A stretch of 64,000 nt of DNA from Osedax fenrisi (Eukaryota > Annelida > Polychaeta > Sabellida > Siboglinidae), in the NCBI GenBank assembly GCA_964019155.1, contig OZ025240.1, positions 93,493,198 to 93,557,197 of the forward strand, given 5' to 3'. Numbering within the stretch: position 1 is the stretch's first letter; every line of letters starts with the position of its first letter. A model generated the notes under the pieces. It saw nothing but the letters and a program-made list of their open reading frames with translations, did not search any database and was not told where the DNA came from. Both the position numbers and the translations under genes were made by a program. Of this stretch, positions 46,326-61,384 are shown piece after piece.

Positions 46326-47087
46326 GTAAATACCAACAAAATATAAATATGTATATTTTTCACTTTTATAATTTAGCTACAATAATTAGCTTTTCAAAAT
46401 ATGTTAATTGTGTATAATTCCTATGAATAATGTCAATTGCATAATAAAAATGACATTATTTTTATGATTTTCTTTTAATTTCTCATAATCTCTCATCATT
46501 TATTACAGAATCTTTATTTTTGTTAACTTTATATTACAAATGATAAAAACTAATTCATTAATCAATATATATATATAACACTTTTGCTTAAAAAATGATA
46601 ACTATAGTTATTAGTTATTAACTGGTAGGTATATAGGGACCTATACCTGGAAATATCTTCACTATATCTTGCTAAAAATATTTATAAAATTGTTATTAAA
46701 TCTTTAATAAATGACAATGTTGTATGTGGTATACTTTTACAAATGTTAAGTTATTGCTGTTACCTGATTATAAGATATTATATTATAGCGGATAATATTA
46801 TAAATTAAAAAAAATCGCTGTTTATAATTTCAATAAATAATTATATACTAATTTGTAGTCAATTTGTATGTATATTGGAAATTATTTTATATTTTAAATG
46901 TATTTTCATAGAACTAATAATGTAATTAATTGTAACATGTACCATATATTAATGTAATCTATTATAAGAATATAGTATTTCAGAAATATACTCATCTCTA
47001 TAATATATATTTAAAGAATGATATAAATTAATGATATAATAAAATTATATTATTTAATTAATTAATACTATTAATAATAATTATATA
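46326..47087. other. AT-rich intron stretch
   Basis: An open frame without start, 46630-46810, reads ...YLAKNIYKIVIKSLINDNVV... and has some complexity but no family I know. Nothing else seen. Confidence 0.4.
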
Positions 47088-47400
47088 TATATTTTTATTT
47101 TTATTTTTTTTTTAATTTTTATTTGGTGGAGTCCTTTCATCCCATCCAGGAACTTAGATGAAGTTTTCACTTATAACCACATATGGCTCTAATGCCCCTT
47201 CGAAGCCGCTCTCATGTTAAGGCATCCATGGTTTTAACGAGAGCCGATCATTTATTTATACACAATTATATAAGATCACTTCTAAATAGTATTTTAAGAC
47301 CCATTTTATAAAATTAATTAATGGTCCGGACGAGGGTCGAACCCATATCCTACTGCTTATGTGTCTGACGCCTTAGCCACTGAGCCACACAGGCAGTTTT
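47088..47400 (-). mobile_element. tRNA-derived SINE, copy 4
   Basis: Full-length on the minus strand, with box A and a box B with one change (GGGTTCGACCC against ATGGGTTCG in copy 3 context). T-rich on the + strand at its tail. Confidence 0.93.
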
Positions 47401-48351
47401 TATATATATATATATTTATTATAAATACAAATTAAATTTAAAATCAAATTAATATGTCAAAATAAAAATAAAATTAATATATATATGCAAACATAAAAAT
47501 AACGTGAAATCTAAAACATGACATATTTTATTGAACATAAATTAGATTCATAATAGAAAGTATATTGTAGCAAATACGCGAAATACCAAATGCTACTTAT
47601 ATTTTGCGTTGTTTAATTTATAGTGTAATTTTCTTTCTCTAAATTCTATAATAAGTCTTGAAGGTGTCGCTAATCATGGTGATGATATTAAATAGATCTA
47701 AAGTAATGTTGATCCTTACGATATTCTTATTTATAAATATAAATAATGAAATTAAACATGCTTGTTGAAATGTCGAGATTAATATTAAAAATTATTATTT
47801 TTTTAAACCTTCACTGCTTGACTAATATTGAATCAAATATATCTGTATTACCCAAATATTTAATGAATATCATATCCATGGAATCTGTAATATGATATTA
47901 TGATCTGTACAATAAAACAACTTCAACTCGTGCTTACCTCACTCATGTTGGGATAACATATATTATATAATACTAATATAAAAATATTTTCCGATACAAA
48001 TTATTCTCTAATTATACAATGAATATAAAATTAGCAAAAATAACGAATACAGAAATAAGTTGGAAGGTTTATGGATTATAAAAATAGAGAATATTATATT
48101 CAATATGTCTAACTATATTTCGTATTTATACAATTATTAATTATTTATTTCAATACAATATAGAAAATATGCTAATGATAATGATAATGATAATTATAAT
48201 ACTAATAATAAATATACTATTATAAATAATAATAATAAATCTATTAAAATATTCAGTTAATTATCAAAATATAGCGACTATAGTTTTATATTATATTATA
48301 GTTTTATGTATACAGCGATTATATATATGCACAAAATACTAAATTTATATA

Positions 48352-48401
<50 letters not shown>

Positions 48402-48459
48402 GCCAATTATGATAATGTATTTTTAATATTAAATATACCATAATGTATAAATTAAAAAG
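47401..48459. other. AT-rich intron stretch
   Basis: An ATG at 47706 opens a short signal-peptide-like frame (MLILTIFLFI) ending at a TGA 20 codons later; a weak phase 1 donor (T|GTTGAA) is present. It does not connect to any exon seen. (TA)n at 48356-48398. Confidence 0.4.
48356..48398. repeat. (TA)n microsatellite
   Basis: About 43 bases of TA just upstream of L3 exon D. Confidence 0.95.
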
Positions 48460-48496
48460 ATAGAGATAGCAAGAGGCTGCGTATGTATCGATCAAA
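48460..48496 (+). CDS. L3 exon D (C6, C7), 37-nt exon
   Basis: Motif IEIARGCVCIDQ with the Ly6 R-G-C; phase 0 acceptor at AAAAAG (or AGAG, giving start 48466) and phase 1 donor A|GTATGC at 48497. The frame stays open to 48690, so intron retention would still be translated. The donor was chosen because it completes the ten-cysteine pattern with exon E. Confidence 0.65.
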
Positions 48497-49092
<596 letters not shown>

Positions 49093-49728
49093 GATATAGG
49101 TATATCAGGTAATATATTAAAATGTATTGGATGTTTCCTAACCAATAGGAAACAATCTGTAAAAGTAAATCACTCATATTCCAAATTCAAAAATGTACTA
49201 TCAGGTGTGCCCAAAGGCTCAGTTATTGGACCATTACTGTTCATAATCTTCATCAATGATATTACTAATCTATTCGCTGAAAAAATTAAAATAGATTTAT
49301 TTGCAGATGATACCAACATACATCTACAATCAAATAATATATCGGATAGACAACTGATGCAATTATCAATTAATTAATTTCTATCATGGAGCAAAAACTG
49401 GCAACTTTATATAGTACCAAATAAAACTAATCTAATGTCATTAAATAGTAGTGTAATACCAACATATTATATAGAAAGTAAACTTATTAATAACTGTATA
49501 TCAAATAAAGATCTAGGTATAATATTTGATAATTATTTATATTTTGATAAGCATATAGTTGCGTGTTGTAGAGGTGCTCTAATAACTATTAATAATGTAT
49601 GTCGATGCTTTGTAACCAGAGATGTTTCAATGCTTTTAAAAGCTTATATTACATATGCTCGGCCTAAATTAGAGTTTGCCACAACTGTTTGGAATCCTGA
49701 TCTTAAAGTAAGACGTTACAATTACTAA
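49093..49728 (+). pseudogene. LINE B RT, upstream part
   Basis: Starts inside the RT domain (ISGNILKCIGCFLTNRKQ), then VLSGVPKGSVIGPLLFIIFIN (Q changed to K) and LFADDTNIHLQS with A-D-D intact, a TAA near 49374, and the thumb region LGIIFDNYLYFDKHI...YARPKLEFATTVWNPDL. A Jockey/CR1-like LINE, 5'-truncated at the (AAT)n. It is broken at about 49728 by LINE C and resumes at 54737. Confidence 0.9.
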
Positions 49729-50069
49729 AGTAACACATTACTTCCTGATTACAACCTGTCAACATTAATAAACTTATCTTACAATATTATCCCATCAATC
49801 GAATAATAAGATAAGTCATCATAATCCCAATATTACATATATTGTTTATGAACTTATACTCTTTGTTCTCTACTTATTATTTATAATTTTCATTCATAAC
49901 ATCTCCACTTATTTACATTTATATCATTTATATATAATAAATTTACAAAATCACTGAACCGTTACACTTTTTCTATTATATTTTGTTTACATTTCTGTAT
50001 TCATTACATTTAGCTATTTATAACTTTTTACTTTTAATTTCAATATATTTAATTACATTAAACATCAAT

Positions 50070-51202
50070 ATGTCCAATACATGCAGTCAATATAATTCCA
50101 TAATTACATGTACAAACTTTGTCACCTGTTCATGTAAATTAACTATACATTTTAAATGTCTCAATGCTCACAACAGGTTGCCTTATAATTGGATAACAAG
50201 TAGTGCGGTACTTAAGGGGACGGGCTACCCTTCAAATTATGTAAAAAAAATTATTTAAACTTTTTTTTTTTATATTATATGTAACTTATACAAAATATTA
50301 TCTTTAAAATGGTGTTTAAATTATGTTCATTACATTATTCATTTTGTTTATATTATATTATTTGTACCTATATAATCATATTGTTTATATTCATATATTA
50401 TATTTGAAACTTGATTTACTAAGAATAATTATTTTGCATTTTGTATATCTCCAATTAATGTCTCTTCTTATTCAATATTGAATATTTTTTCTTCAAATTT
50501 TCACAATATTATATATAATATATAAATGAACAGTATGATTAATTATTCTATATATATAATATATGTAAATTTATATAAATTGTAAATTTAGTGATAATTT
50601 GTGATAAATATCTTAATTAATTATTTTTTTTTATAATTAATCATTTTTATATTATTTATGTTAATAATTATTAAAATATATTCAACCATATGATAAAGCT
50701 ATATGTTTATAATAAGATTGTTAAAAAATTATTACAAAAACTTTAATATTATAAGAGTTTATACATTTTTAAAACATGCTATTTTCCCTATCTTTTACAT
50801 GTATACTGTTTATAAGTAGCTGGTGCCCTTAAGCATGTTGTGAGCGTAATGAAATCTCCTTCATTTATATTCTCATGTCATACTTGCCTCCAAAAAAATT
50901 CCCTCATCCCATCACCTACAATCCCCCCACTATCTACTACAATGACTGACTTACTAAATACTATTCCCTTCCTTATTAAAGATATATCAACCCGTCTTGA
51001 CTAACAGGACCTATCCCTACTCAATATATCATCACAATTAAACAACAATAAACCAAACTACAAGTACTCACCCAACATTCCTGTCACTCCCTCGATACCC
51101 CTTCTTCCCCCTTCCCCACCTCTCCCTCCTTCTTCAATCCCCCTTCCTCCCCCTCCCCCACCACCTACACATATCCCTAGCCTCTTAGAATTACCCATCA
51201 AT
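50070..51202 (+). pseudogene. LINE C ORF1-like part: PHD-type finger split by a MITE, then Pro-rich linker
   Basis: From ATG 50070 the frame reads MSNTCSQYNS ... CTNFVTCSCKLTIHFKCLN, a Cys/His pattern like a PHD finger. The frame breaks at a TTAA-flanked insertion (50216-50828). Removing the insertion and one TTAA restores the same frame, which continues HVVSVMKSPSFIFSCHTCLQ and so supplies the final C-x2-C of the finger (50876-50887). A TAA at 51002 interrupts it; a proline-rich stretch (PLLPPSPPLPP) follows. The finger in LINE ORF1 proteins is thought to bind nucleic acid or protein partners. Confidence 0.75.
50216..50828. mobile_element. 613-bp MITE flanked by TTAA, inside LINE C
   Basis: TTAA at 50212-50215 and 50829-50832. 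Inside them inverted ends GGGGACGGGCTACC and (reverse complement) GGGCACCAGCTAC. The body is very AT-rich and non-coding. The precise restoration of the LINE frame on removal proves the boundaries. TTAA targeting is typical of piggyBac-like transposases; the ends here are not the usual CCC type, so the family is uncertain. Confidence 0.85.
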
Positions 51203-54200
51203 ATGCATTTTCGACCAGTCTCCAATCCATCTTTCACTACCAGCCATTACTCATCTAACCACCAGTCTCCCTCTTCTGTGGTTATTGAGCATATTCGACC
51301 ATCCGAAAAATCTCGTGAATTTCTTCTAGAATTACTCACCTACACTAATACACCTACATACGCTCTCTCGTCATATAATTTTGTTGGTTCAACTGTTATT
51401 ATGTTCTTTAATACACCAAGTCAGTGTTCCTACTTCTACTCTAAAATTCCATTCATCCGCAGTAACTCAATATACAATCACCTATACATTCGTGCTGAAC
51501 GATTTAACACTGAGCGAACACGTGGTAGAGTTCTTTTCCATGCACTACAATCAAACCTAGCCCCATCTAATATCAAATGTACCTTCAATAACTTTACTAA
51601 CTCATTTCAACTTCGCCATATTACCAACTCTAATATAGACTGGAATAATAACCCAATTTATATATCAAATGATACATACAATACATGGTCTACATCCTAC
51701 AATACATATAAATTACATATTAAATCACTGAATTCATTAATCAGTGATTCTCAATCATCACACCAATCTGCACAATTACCTTCAACCACTCGACCTAATT
51801 ATCTCAGAACAATCTCAATTCGTAGCACCTCAATAGATACCGCACTATCAATTCTACCATTTATTCACATCACATCACAATCTCAGATTAATGCAGCCAT
51901 CCTTAATGTTTCCTCCATACGCAATAAAGTTGATCACTCACTTGACTTATTTAATGACCTTATTTGTCTCACAGAAACGTGGCTTAAGGATAATGATATT
52001 GCAATATCCGCATCCCTTAATATTAATAATCTAAGTTTTTCACAACTTAATAGACTCGGCCCCCATCTTGGTGGTGGTGTTGGCATCCTATATAATACAA
52101 ATATTAATCTAATAAACAGTACTGATCTTGCACTATAAAACTCAGAATCATTTTCTTGTACATTTCACCCGGCTAATTCACGTCAATTCACCATCATAGT
52201 TATCTATCGTCCACCTCATAAGTCAATTCCTAAGTTTCTCCTTGAATTAGAACACCTCCTGACTACATCCACTGACCATACTATCATTCTCGGAGACCTA
52301 AATATCCCAATTAATCTTGACACTAATTATACCAGGCAATTCAATATATTAATAGACTCATTTAACTTTGTCCAACATATAACATCCCCAACTCACATAG
52401 CAGGCAATACACTTGACCTTATAATTTCCCATGCACATTCTAACCTCACCAATTCCCATTCAATAAAGAATCTATTTTCTGATCATCATTTAGTATTCTT
52501 CCATATTAGCTCACCAAGACCAACTCGACCCATTATAAATATTAAATATAGAAAATATAACAATATTGACACCAATACTTTCATCACTGAATTCTCTAAA
52601 AAATTTAATAACACGCAATTTTCAAACTCAGTATCCAAATTAGAAACATCTCTATCAAGAACCCTTGACGAACTTTCCCCCATCAAATATAAATATATAA
52701 CACAACGTCCAAATTGCAAATGGTTTAATTCTGAACTATCATCATCAAAACGCAAATTACGACTATATGAAAATTATTGGAGAAAATCTAAATCTCTCAA
52801 TAAATACAATATATTTATCAAACAACGTAGCCTATATAGAACCCTACTCAAGAAGTCTAAGAAATCATACTACAATAATCTATTAAAAGAAGCATCAACT
52901 AATTCTAAGAAACTTTTCTCCATTTCTAACCAGCTACTTGGTAGAATATCACTACGTGTTCTACCAAATGAACCCATAACAACGCTAGTAGATACATTTG
53001 ACCAATATTTCAATACTAAAGTCATGAATATAATTAAATCACTCCCTACACCACTCAATGAACCATATAATCTACCTCTATATTCCCTTTCCTCCTTCAC
53101 ATTACCATCAACTACTACCATTGAAAAACTCATCAGTGCAGTAAATACATCTTCCGAACTAGATCCAATTCCTCATTCTATATTAAATAAGTACCACATT
53201 TAACTAGCATCTTATTACCAAGAAATAATAGAAAACCCACTTACCTCAGGCATTTTTCCAATCTATATGAAAACAGCATATGTTACACCCATCATAAAAA
53301 AACCAAACCTTGACAAAGCAATCCTCTCCAACTACCCACCAATCTCCAACTTATCAACACTCTCCAAAACCCTAGAACGAGTTGTTGCTCGTCAATTAAA
53401 TTCTTATCTCCATGAAAATCATATATTAAACCCATATCAGAGTGCCTATACCAAGCACAAAAGTACTGAAATTGCAATAATACATATTCTTAATCACATG
53501 CACTTATCTGCTGCATCACCACATGGTTCAGTGGTCATTCTCCTTGATTTATCAGCTGCCTTCGACACCCTTGACCATAACATCCTTATAAATCGACTAA
53601 CTTCTATCGGAATCTTTGGTTCTGCACTCGATTGGTTCATCTCATACCTAACTGATCGTTTTTACCAAATTAGTATAAACTCACTAATCTCTAAACCTCG
53701 TAAAGTTACTCATGGAGTACCTCAAGGATCTGTCCTTGGTCCACTCCTATTCAATATCTACCTACTTCCATTATTTAAAATTATTGACAAATACCCCACT
53801 ATAGACTATCACTCGTATGCTGATGACATACAGTTACACTGTAGATTGATAGACCCTAACAATGACATACATTTACTTAACAACTGCATTACTGATATAC
53901 ATAACTGGCTCACCAACAACTCATTATCACTAAACTGTCTTAAAACTGAATCAATGCATATTAAAACATCTACCACTATATTCATTCCACCACAAATTAC
54001 CATTATCAATCGGAGTATTTCTTATGCTAATAAAATAAAAAATCTTGGTATATTAATCGACCCAACACTACAATTCAACATCTAGACTAAATCACTATCA
54101 CAGTCAATTAACTACATACTACACAACTTAAGAACAATAAGACCCTTAATTAATTTTAATACTGCAAAACTCCTCGCTACATCCCTCATTCTTCCCCGCC

Positions 54201-54625
54201 TTTATTACTGTAATTCCTGTATCTATGCCTCCTCACAATCTATAATAAATAAACTCCAACGCCTTCAGAACTCAGCCATCAGATTTATATTCAACATAAC
54301 TAAATATTCCAGACAACATATATCCCCTTTGAGAACGAAATTATATTGGCTGCCAATAAAATCCCGTATAATTTACAAAATTGCACTCACCATACATTTA
54401 GCTACACATCATAACACACCAGACTATCTTGCCAACTTACTAACTCCCAACACAACTATTTACGAACAAAGACACATAAACAAATTCAAATTAAAAACTC
54501 CAGTTCTATTATATTTAACATCTTCCCAACATAAATCTTTCTCCATCCATTCTCCATTAATCTTGAATGATCTACCTCACCATATCCGATCAATTGAACA
54601 AACATCAACTGTAACATTCAAATAA
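51203..54625 (+). pseudogene. LINE C endonuclease-reverse transcriptase, one frame with three stops
   Basis: A single frame without any frameshift. Up to about 51880 it is the ORF1 C-terminal region. The endonuclease follows: AAILNVSSIRNK (Asn), CLTETWL (Glu), IILGDLNIP (Asp/Asn), NTLDLIIS and LFSDHHLVFFHI (Asp-His). Then come the linker and RT: TPIIKKPNLD, VILLDLSAAFDTLDHN (first catalytic Asp), HGVPQGSVLGPLLF, YHSYADDIQLH (A-D-D), and the thumb and C-terminal domain to 54622. In-frame stops: TAA 52136, TAA 53201 and TAG 54083. All key catalytic residues remain, so it died recently. ORF1 and ORF2 sharing one open frame is noteworthy. Confidence 0.92.
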
Positions 54626-54736
54626 AAGCTAAAAACATACCTTTTTGCCCAATAATATTGAAAGCACGTCCGAAAACTTCAATAAAGAAGTTGATAGAAG
54701 TGCCTAAACCAATTAGGTAACAGGTAACAGGTAACA

Positions 54737-55955
<1,219 letters not shown>

Positions 55956-56689
55956 ATTATAATATTATTAATATAATTAATAATACATACATAATATGTA
56001 TATAATTAATTAATTTAAAATTAATTGTGTTTAAAATATAATATCTAATTCATCATGTAATAACAATAATAAATTAAATAACTAAAGTTAATAATATGAA
56101 TATTAAATAAAAAATAAAATATTAAATATAAAAAAAAATTATAATATAAAGCTTTGATAAATAAATGTGGAACTAAAAAAAATATATTAAAGAATTCTTT
56201 ATACATTTCAAAACAAAAAAATACAACATTTAAATTAAATTTCATTTTTAAGATAGGTCTTAATCCTTCCAAATAATGTAAGACATTTACTTTTAGTAAT
56301 TTGTAACATTACAAAATCTATATGATATGTTTCTCACATGAAATTGATCTCTACTTATTAATGACTTATCTATTAGAAACTTATGATTGTGTATTAATTA
56401 AATATGTATATTGTATCCTATGTATATTGTATTATAACTAATAATGTTGTATACTAAGCTATATAAACTATTTTTATCGAAAATAAGTTACTATATCACT
56501 GAATTTCAAAAAAATTATCAATAATATTATTATACGATGAACATAATATTAATTTAATTATTTGATTGTGTTGTCTATTTATATAATGTATTAGCGATGA
56601 TAAAGTATTTCCCCTTATTTGCATGCAATATTATACGTTAGGAATAGTCATTTCAACATTTATATTTAATAACGTATATGAATTGGCAT
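55956..56689. other. AT-rich stretch
   Basis: No gene seen. A 75-codon minus frame (56272-56045) is rich in Phe/Tyr/Asn and is background. Confidence 0.5.
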
Positions 56690-57190
56690 AATTTACCTTA
56701 TAATTCCTGTGATTTTAGATAATTCTTTAGATATATACAGTTCTTTCCAATCAAGTTTACTATCAATGAAACCACCAAGAAACCTGTAATCTTGTATATT
56801 TTGTTTATTAATACCATTTATACCAATATAAAGTATAGATATATTATTTATTTTGTGTAACGTTAAAGATAATAATGTTATGTTTTTTTGTTCAAGTTTA
56901 AAATTATCTTATTAGCATAAAACCATGTATTTAACTTTTGAAATTAGGAATTCAATATACAAATTATAGAAAACTGCGAGTGCAATTAAATTTGTTTAGA
57001 GTTTGATAAATTACTCTTAGAACATGATTTATAAACAGGTGCATTTTATTTATTTGGAGATCATCTGGAAATATACTATATTGTAAGCATTTATTAAAAA
57101 ATGTTAATACTTAAGTATTTATAGAATAGGGTATATCCATCCTTTATTTGTTTAATAATAAAGATATTAAATATATACTAGCCTTACTAT
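56690..57190 (-). pseudogene. LINE E fragment
   Basis: Minus-strand pieces: FFNKCLQYSIFPDDLQI (pre-RT linker, about 57110-57060) and, after a gap without the RT palm, IQDYRFLGGFIDSKLDWKEL (post-RT F-L-G-V-x-I-D region, 56800-56740). The palm is deleted and several stops occur. It differs in sequence from LINE A and LINE C. Confidence 0.65.
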
Positions 57191-57435
57191 TATTTACTGT
57201 TACCTTGTTTATTTCATTTTCACTAATTGGAAATAAGAATAATGAATTTTTATTTTGTTGTGCTGAATTTACAAACAATTTAATTTTGCGAATATGGTCA
57301 AAATGTTAGACTAAAAATCAATATTTATGTCATAGTAGCATCGTTCATTATAGTATAACCTATTTAATTATTAATTCTTACCAACGTCATTGATACTCAT
57401 AAATGTATAACCATAAAGTAAGTAATTGTTATTGT

Positions 57436-57737
57436 TTTATTTATTTTGTTGGTATATTTTTATCCTATCGAGTATCCATAATGAAGTTTTCACGTATAAC
57501 AGTATGCCTATAATGTCCCTTCGAAGCCGCTCTACTGTTATGGTATCCATAGTTTAATGAAATTTGATCATCATTTACATGCAAAATTATAGGATTATAA
57601 TCTATACAAAAAATACAATAAGATTACTTATAAATAGTATTTGAAGATATAGTTTATTGATGCGGACGTATCTTCAACTAAATGCTACTCTCCAAGTGTA
57701 TGATAGCCCTTAGCCTACTGAGCCTCAGTGGCAAGTT
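57436..57737 (-). mobile_element. tRNA-derived SINE, diverged copy
   Basis: Shares AATGAAGTTTTCAC, AATGTCCCTTCGAAGCCGCT and TAGCCTACTGAGCC with the other copies, in the same order. Box B is destroyed; the oldest copy in the window. Confidence 0.8.
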
Positions 57738-57810
57738 TTAAATATTATATATTATTTTAAATATTCACAGAATATAATCTAAATATAAAAAATATATGTT
57801 ATTAAGTAAA

Positions 57811-57815
<5 letters not shown>

Positions 57816-57875
<60 letters not shown>
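57816..57875. repeat. (TA)n microsatellite
   Basis: About 60 bases of TA shortly upstream of L3 exon E. Confidence 0.97.
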
Positions 57876-57879
<4 letters not shown>

Positions 57880-57937
57880 TGTTATATATACACTATAAAC
57901 TAAGATATAAAATGCCTTAAATTATGTATTTATTAAG

Positions 57938-58044
57938 ATATTTGTTGGGAACACTGTACAGGAAATAGATGTAATAATGAAAAATATGAAATGAGTTCTG
58001 GTTATTTAAATTATATAATGTATATTTATAGGTATATATTATAA
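57938..58044 (+). CDS. L3 terminal exon E (C8, C9, C10)
   Basis: Acceptor TTTATTAAG|AT, phase 1, stop TAA 58042-58044. Motif ICWEHCTGNRCNNE matches TCWNFCTSDKCNA of L2. The acceptor is weak in pyrimidines. Confidence 0.72.
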
Positions 58045-58439
58045 TTTAGCCTGTATATATATAAATCATAACTAAAATGTACATAATACATATATAAATA
58101 AATATAATATATAGTATATTGAAGTATTTAGATGATTATATTTACAGAGATACTAATATTATATATAATAAAAACCATAATTGGAATAACATGATATATT
58201 TTTAAGTATTACAATTTTTGTAATAATACGATATATTATTAAAGGATTATAATTACTTTATATATATACAATTATTTTAATGATATTTATCATATACATG
58301 AATATTTGCATTAAAATCAATTTATAGTACCAGTGATTTGTTTGTAATGAAATATAGTGATTAACTCTATAACTTTTTCTAAGGAAGTACCCCTCTTTTT
58401 ATATATTTAAAATTATATATTGAGATATATATACATATA

Positions 58440-58828
58440 CTTCCATTTCTTCTCATCTCACTCTTATAATCTAGTACCTGATAACTCAAATTATGTAACA
58501 TTACTTCAGCTATTAGATCAATATGACTATCAAACGTCTTCTTAATACTTCAGAATCTTCCATCTCATTCACTATATTATCCAACTATCACTTTTTCCTT
58601 CTGGTATAATTGACGCATGCCTCCTCATATTTCATACATATTGATGTTATTTTGGATACTAACATATCTATCATTCCCATATCGATAATATATCTAAATT
58701 AGACTCTTTAAGATTTTTAAGACTCTTTAACAAGTCCTTTCACTTAAATATATATACACGTCTTTATTCTGTTACTTTTATATAAAAGTATGACAAATAT
58801 ATACCTCATTAAACCTCAATATTCATGC

Positions 58829-58887
<59 letters not shown>

Positions 58888-59110
58888 CTACTTTCTCCAT
58901 ACTAATATTGATTATTACATTACTACCCTTATCATTCCGTTATTAATTGTCATTTTAGAAATTTATACATTTTCCTTCATTCACTCATAAATTCACCTAT
59001 TCTACACCCCCATCGTATATAACTATCCCGCAAACGCTAACTCGTTCACTATCCTCCTTATATTACGCTATCAATATTTCCCTAATTCTCTACACATATA
59101 ATTCTTATGT
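58440..59110 (+). pseudogene. Probable decayed LINE A-type fragment
   Basis: Base composition is more C-rich than its surroundings and a frame reads HIDNISKLDSLRFLRLFNKS, resembling the HISSITKSSNFHLFRIKK region of LINE A. A (TA)n tract (58835-58882) interrupts it. Too decayed for certainty. Confidence 0.35.
58835..58882. repeat. (TA)n microsatellite
   Basis: About 48 bases of TA. Confidence 0.95.
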
Positions 59111-59157
59111 ACCTAAAATGTGGTTTCAATATTATATATAAACTAAAGTTTCTATAG

Positions 59158-59188
<31 letters not shown>

Positions 59189-59870
59189 AACTTTCTTCAA
59201 TATTTATTAAATCTATCCAATAATGTCATTCCTGTATAACTAATATTATGCCTACATTATATTAATAATATAGTTATACTATTCATTTATTTTAATTAAC
59301 CGTTTAATATTACGATTTTTATTAATTGTTTTAATTTGTCGTTTTATGATATTTATTTTTATTTATTTATCTATTTATTGGTATGGCCGAGAATACGTGT
59401 TATAAGTATAAATAAACACAATTATCCAAAATAATACAATTATTAAAACAATAATCAAATTACTATTTATTTAAATATCATTAATAATATAATAACATTA
59501 CTGCAAAATACCATGGTATTTTATGTAATAATTGGTTGAATGAATTATAAGCAAATATAATACAATATAAGTATATATATAATAATATATACCTAATATC
59601 TCATTATTTGTATTCAGTTTACAAATTATATATTATCATTAACATCTAAATGATTTATTTAGATATTTTATATATTTATATATATATATGTACTATTAAT
59701 ACATATTGATAAACACTATTATATATTATTTCTCATTATATAATGTAAATATATAATATCCTAAATGTACAATGTACATAGGCTTATACTTCAAATATTA
59801 TATACTTAATAAACATACCCCTTATTGGGTATATTTTACATTATAGATAAATTTATTATAGTATTATATC

Positions 59871-59902
<32 letters not shown>

Positions 59903-60264
59903 CACCAAAATATATAAAATAATATATTAAATAGTTAAAGATTTTGAATCATTTGAAATTAAATTGAATCTCAAATTTACTAACGAAATGGTATTTATTA
60001 ATATTATTATATTTATAATTTAAAAAATATATATTTAATATTAAAATGTGTAAATATGTATTCAAATTGTCTTCATTTATATATATATACACTAATGTAT
60101 TTTAAATATGATAATTTAGAAAATATTCATCTAATTATTTGTATTAATACCATTTTAATGTCATCGAAAAAAGAGCAATTTACACTATATATAGTATAAT
60201 TAAATTAAACTTTACTTGTTAATTTAAAATTAATAAAAGAAACATTTCAATAATGATTACAATT
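59111..60264. other. AT-rich stretch, no gene seen
   Basis: Low-complexity A/T with short TA tracts at 59163-59181 and 59871-59896. Confidence 0.55.
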
Positions 60265-61080
60265 TGTTAATATATGAATGCATGAATGAATGAAATCAGT
60301 TTATAGACAATTGTCTAAGGAGGGTCATTGAAAGCTATAAGTAGCTTTATTAAGTCGATACCTCCATAGTATATGAATATAATAGCTTTGGGACATTTAT
60401 ACAATAATAATAAGACTTGTGTACTAGAATTCAATATAATAATAGTAAAGAAATATATATAAAGAGAATAATAATAATAATACAAATAATGTCCCTCAGC
60501 GTATTTTATCATGTTTCATCAATCCATTAAATAAACTAATAAAATAAAATGTGTTAAAACTTGTGCAAACAAATATAAAACAAAAAGTGCGAATAAAATA
60601 ATAAAAAATTATTGAAATGTAATAACATAAAATGATTCAAATGGTTAAGTATATACAAATTAAAATAAAGTTTGTTTAAAACTTGTGCAAACAATTATAT
60701 AACAAAAAAGTGCGAATAAAATAATAAAAAATGATAAAAATATAATAACATAAAAATGACCCAAGTAATTTTAAATATAAAAATTTTTAAAATTGACGAA
60801 GATTCAAAATATTAAAAATTATTAAAATGCTAAAATATAAAAACTATTATTTATTTAAAAAGTAATTCTTTAATACTTTTTTTAATTTTTGTATATTATG
60901 TATATTTTCAGATTTTAATATATTATTACTCATTATAGTATTATAGTATTTTGGGCCTTTAAAAAAAATTGTGTTTTGAAATTTCGTTGTTTTCATTAAT
61001 GGTAAAATAAATCTTGTTTTGTCTTTATTATAAATAAAAAATGTATCTAGATTAATGTTATAGTTATTATGTAATTAATA
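60265..61080 (-). pseudogene. LINE 3' end with (ATTC)n tail and duplicated UTR
   Basis: Minus frame KFQNTIFFKGPKYYNTIMSN (60990-60930) is the terminal K-G-P-x-x-[WY]-N region of a LINE ORF2, like LINE D (FKGPKSWNNVC). The 3' UTR contains a 122-bp tandem duplication (ACTTGTGCAAACAA at 60559 and 60681) and ends in CATTCATTCAT near 60270. Confidence 0.65.
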
Positions 61081-61384
61081 CTAATACTAATTAATATATA
61101 TTAATATACTCATCCTAAATATATACAACTTTTTATTGGGATATTAGTATACTAAGGAAATTATTATATATACAATTAAATTTCATAAGCAACGATATAT
61201 AACATTATATTTATATATTTAAATAATTAATAGGATCTATTAATATGAGAATAACAACATTAAAAATAACATAGGATCTAGAACCATGTGATATATAATA
61301 ATGCATAGTTAGTCAAGTTGAATATTAAATAACTAATATTTATAAAGTATGATTCTATTTATAGTATATGATGATGATATTGAG

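Larger units (their letters stand above)
49729..54736 (+). mobile_element. LINE C, about 5 kb, nearly complete, inserted in LINE B
   Basis: Carries a 5' leader, an ORF1-like region with PHD-type finger, an apurinic endonuclease, RT and a 3' tail of three AGGTAAC units (54715-54735). The host LINE B reads TTACAAT at the left junction and TAACAAT at the right, a likely short target duplication. It is clearly richer in GC and in complex codons than the host sequence, so it is the youngest LINE here. Confidence 0.9.

Noticed and set aside
47706..47768. Signal-peptide-like frame MLILTIFLFI as first exon of L3
   Set aside because: It lies after L3 exons B and C, so it cannot be their first exon, and its donor is weak.
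52486..53133. Minus-strand frames opposite LINE C
   Set aside because: Shadows of the plus-strand ORF2, which has clear endonuclease and RT motifs.
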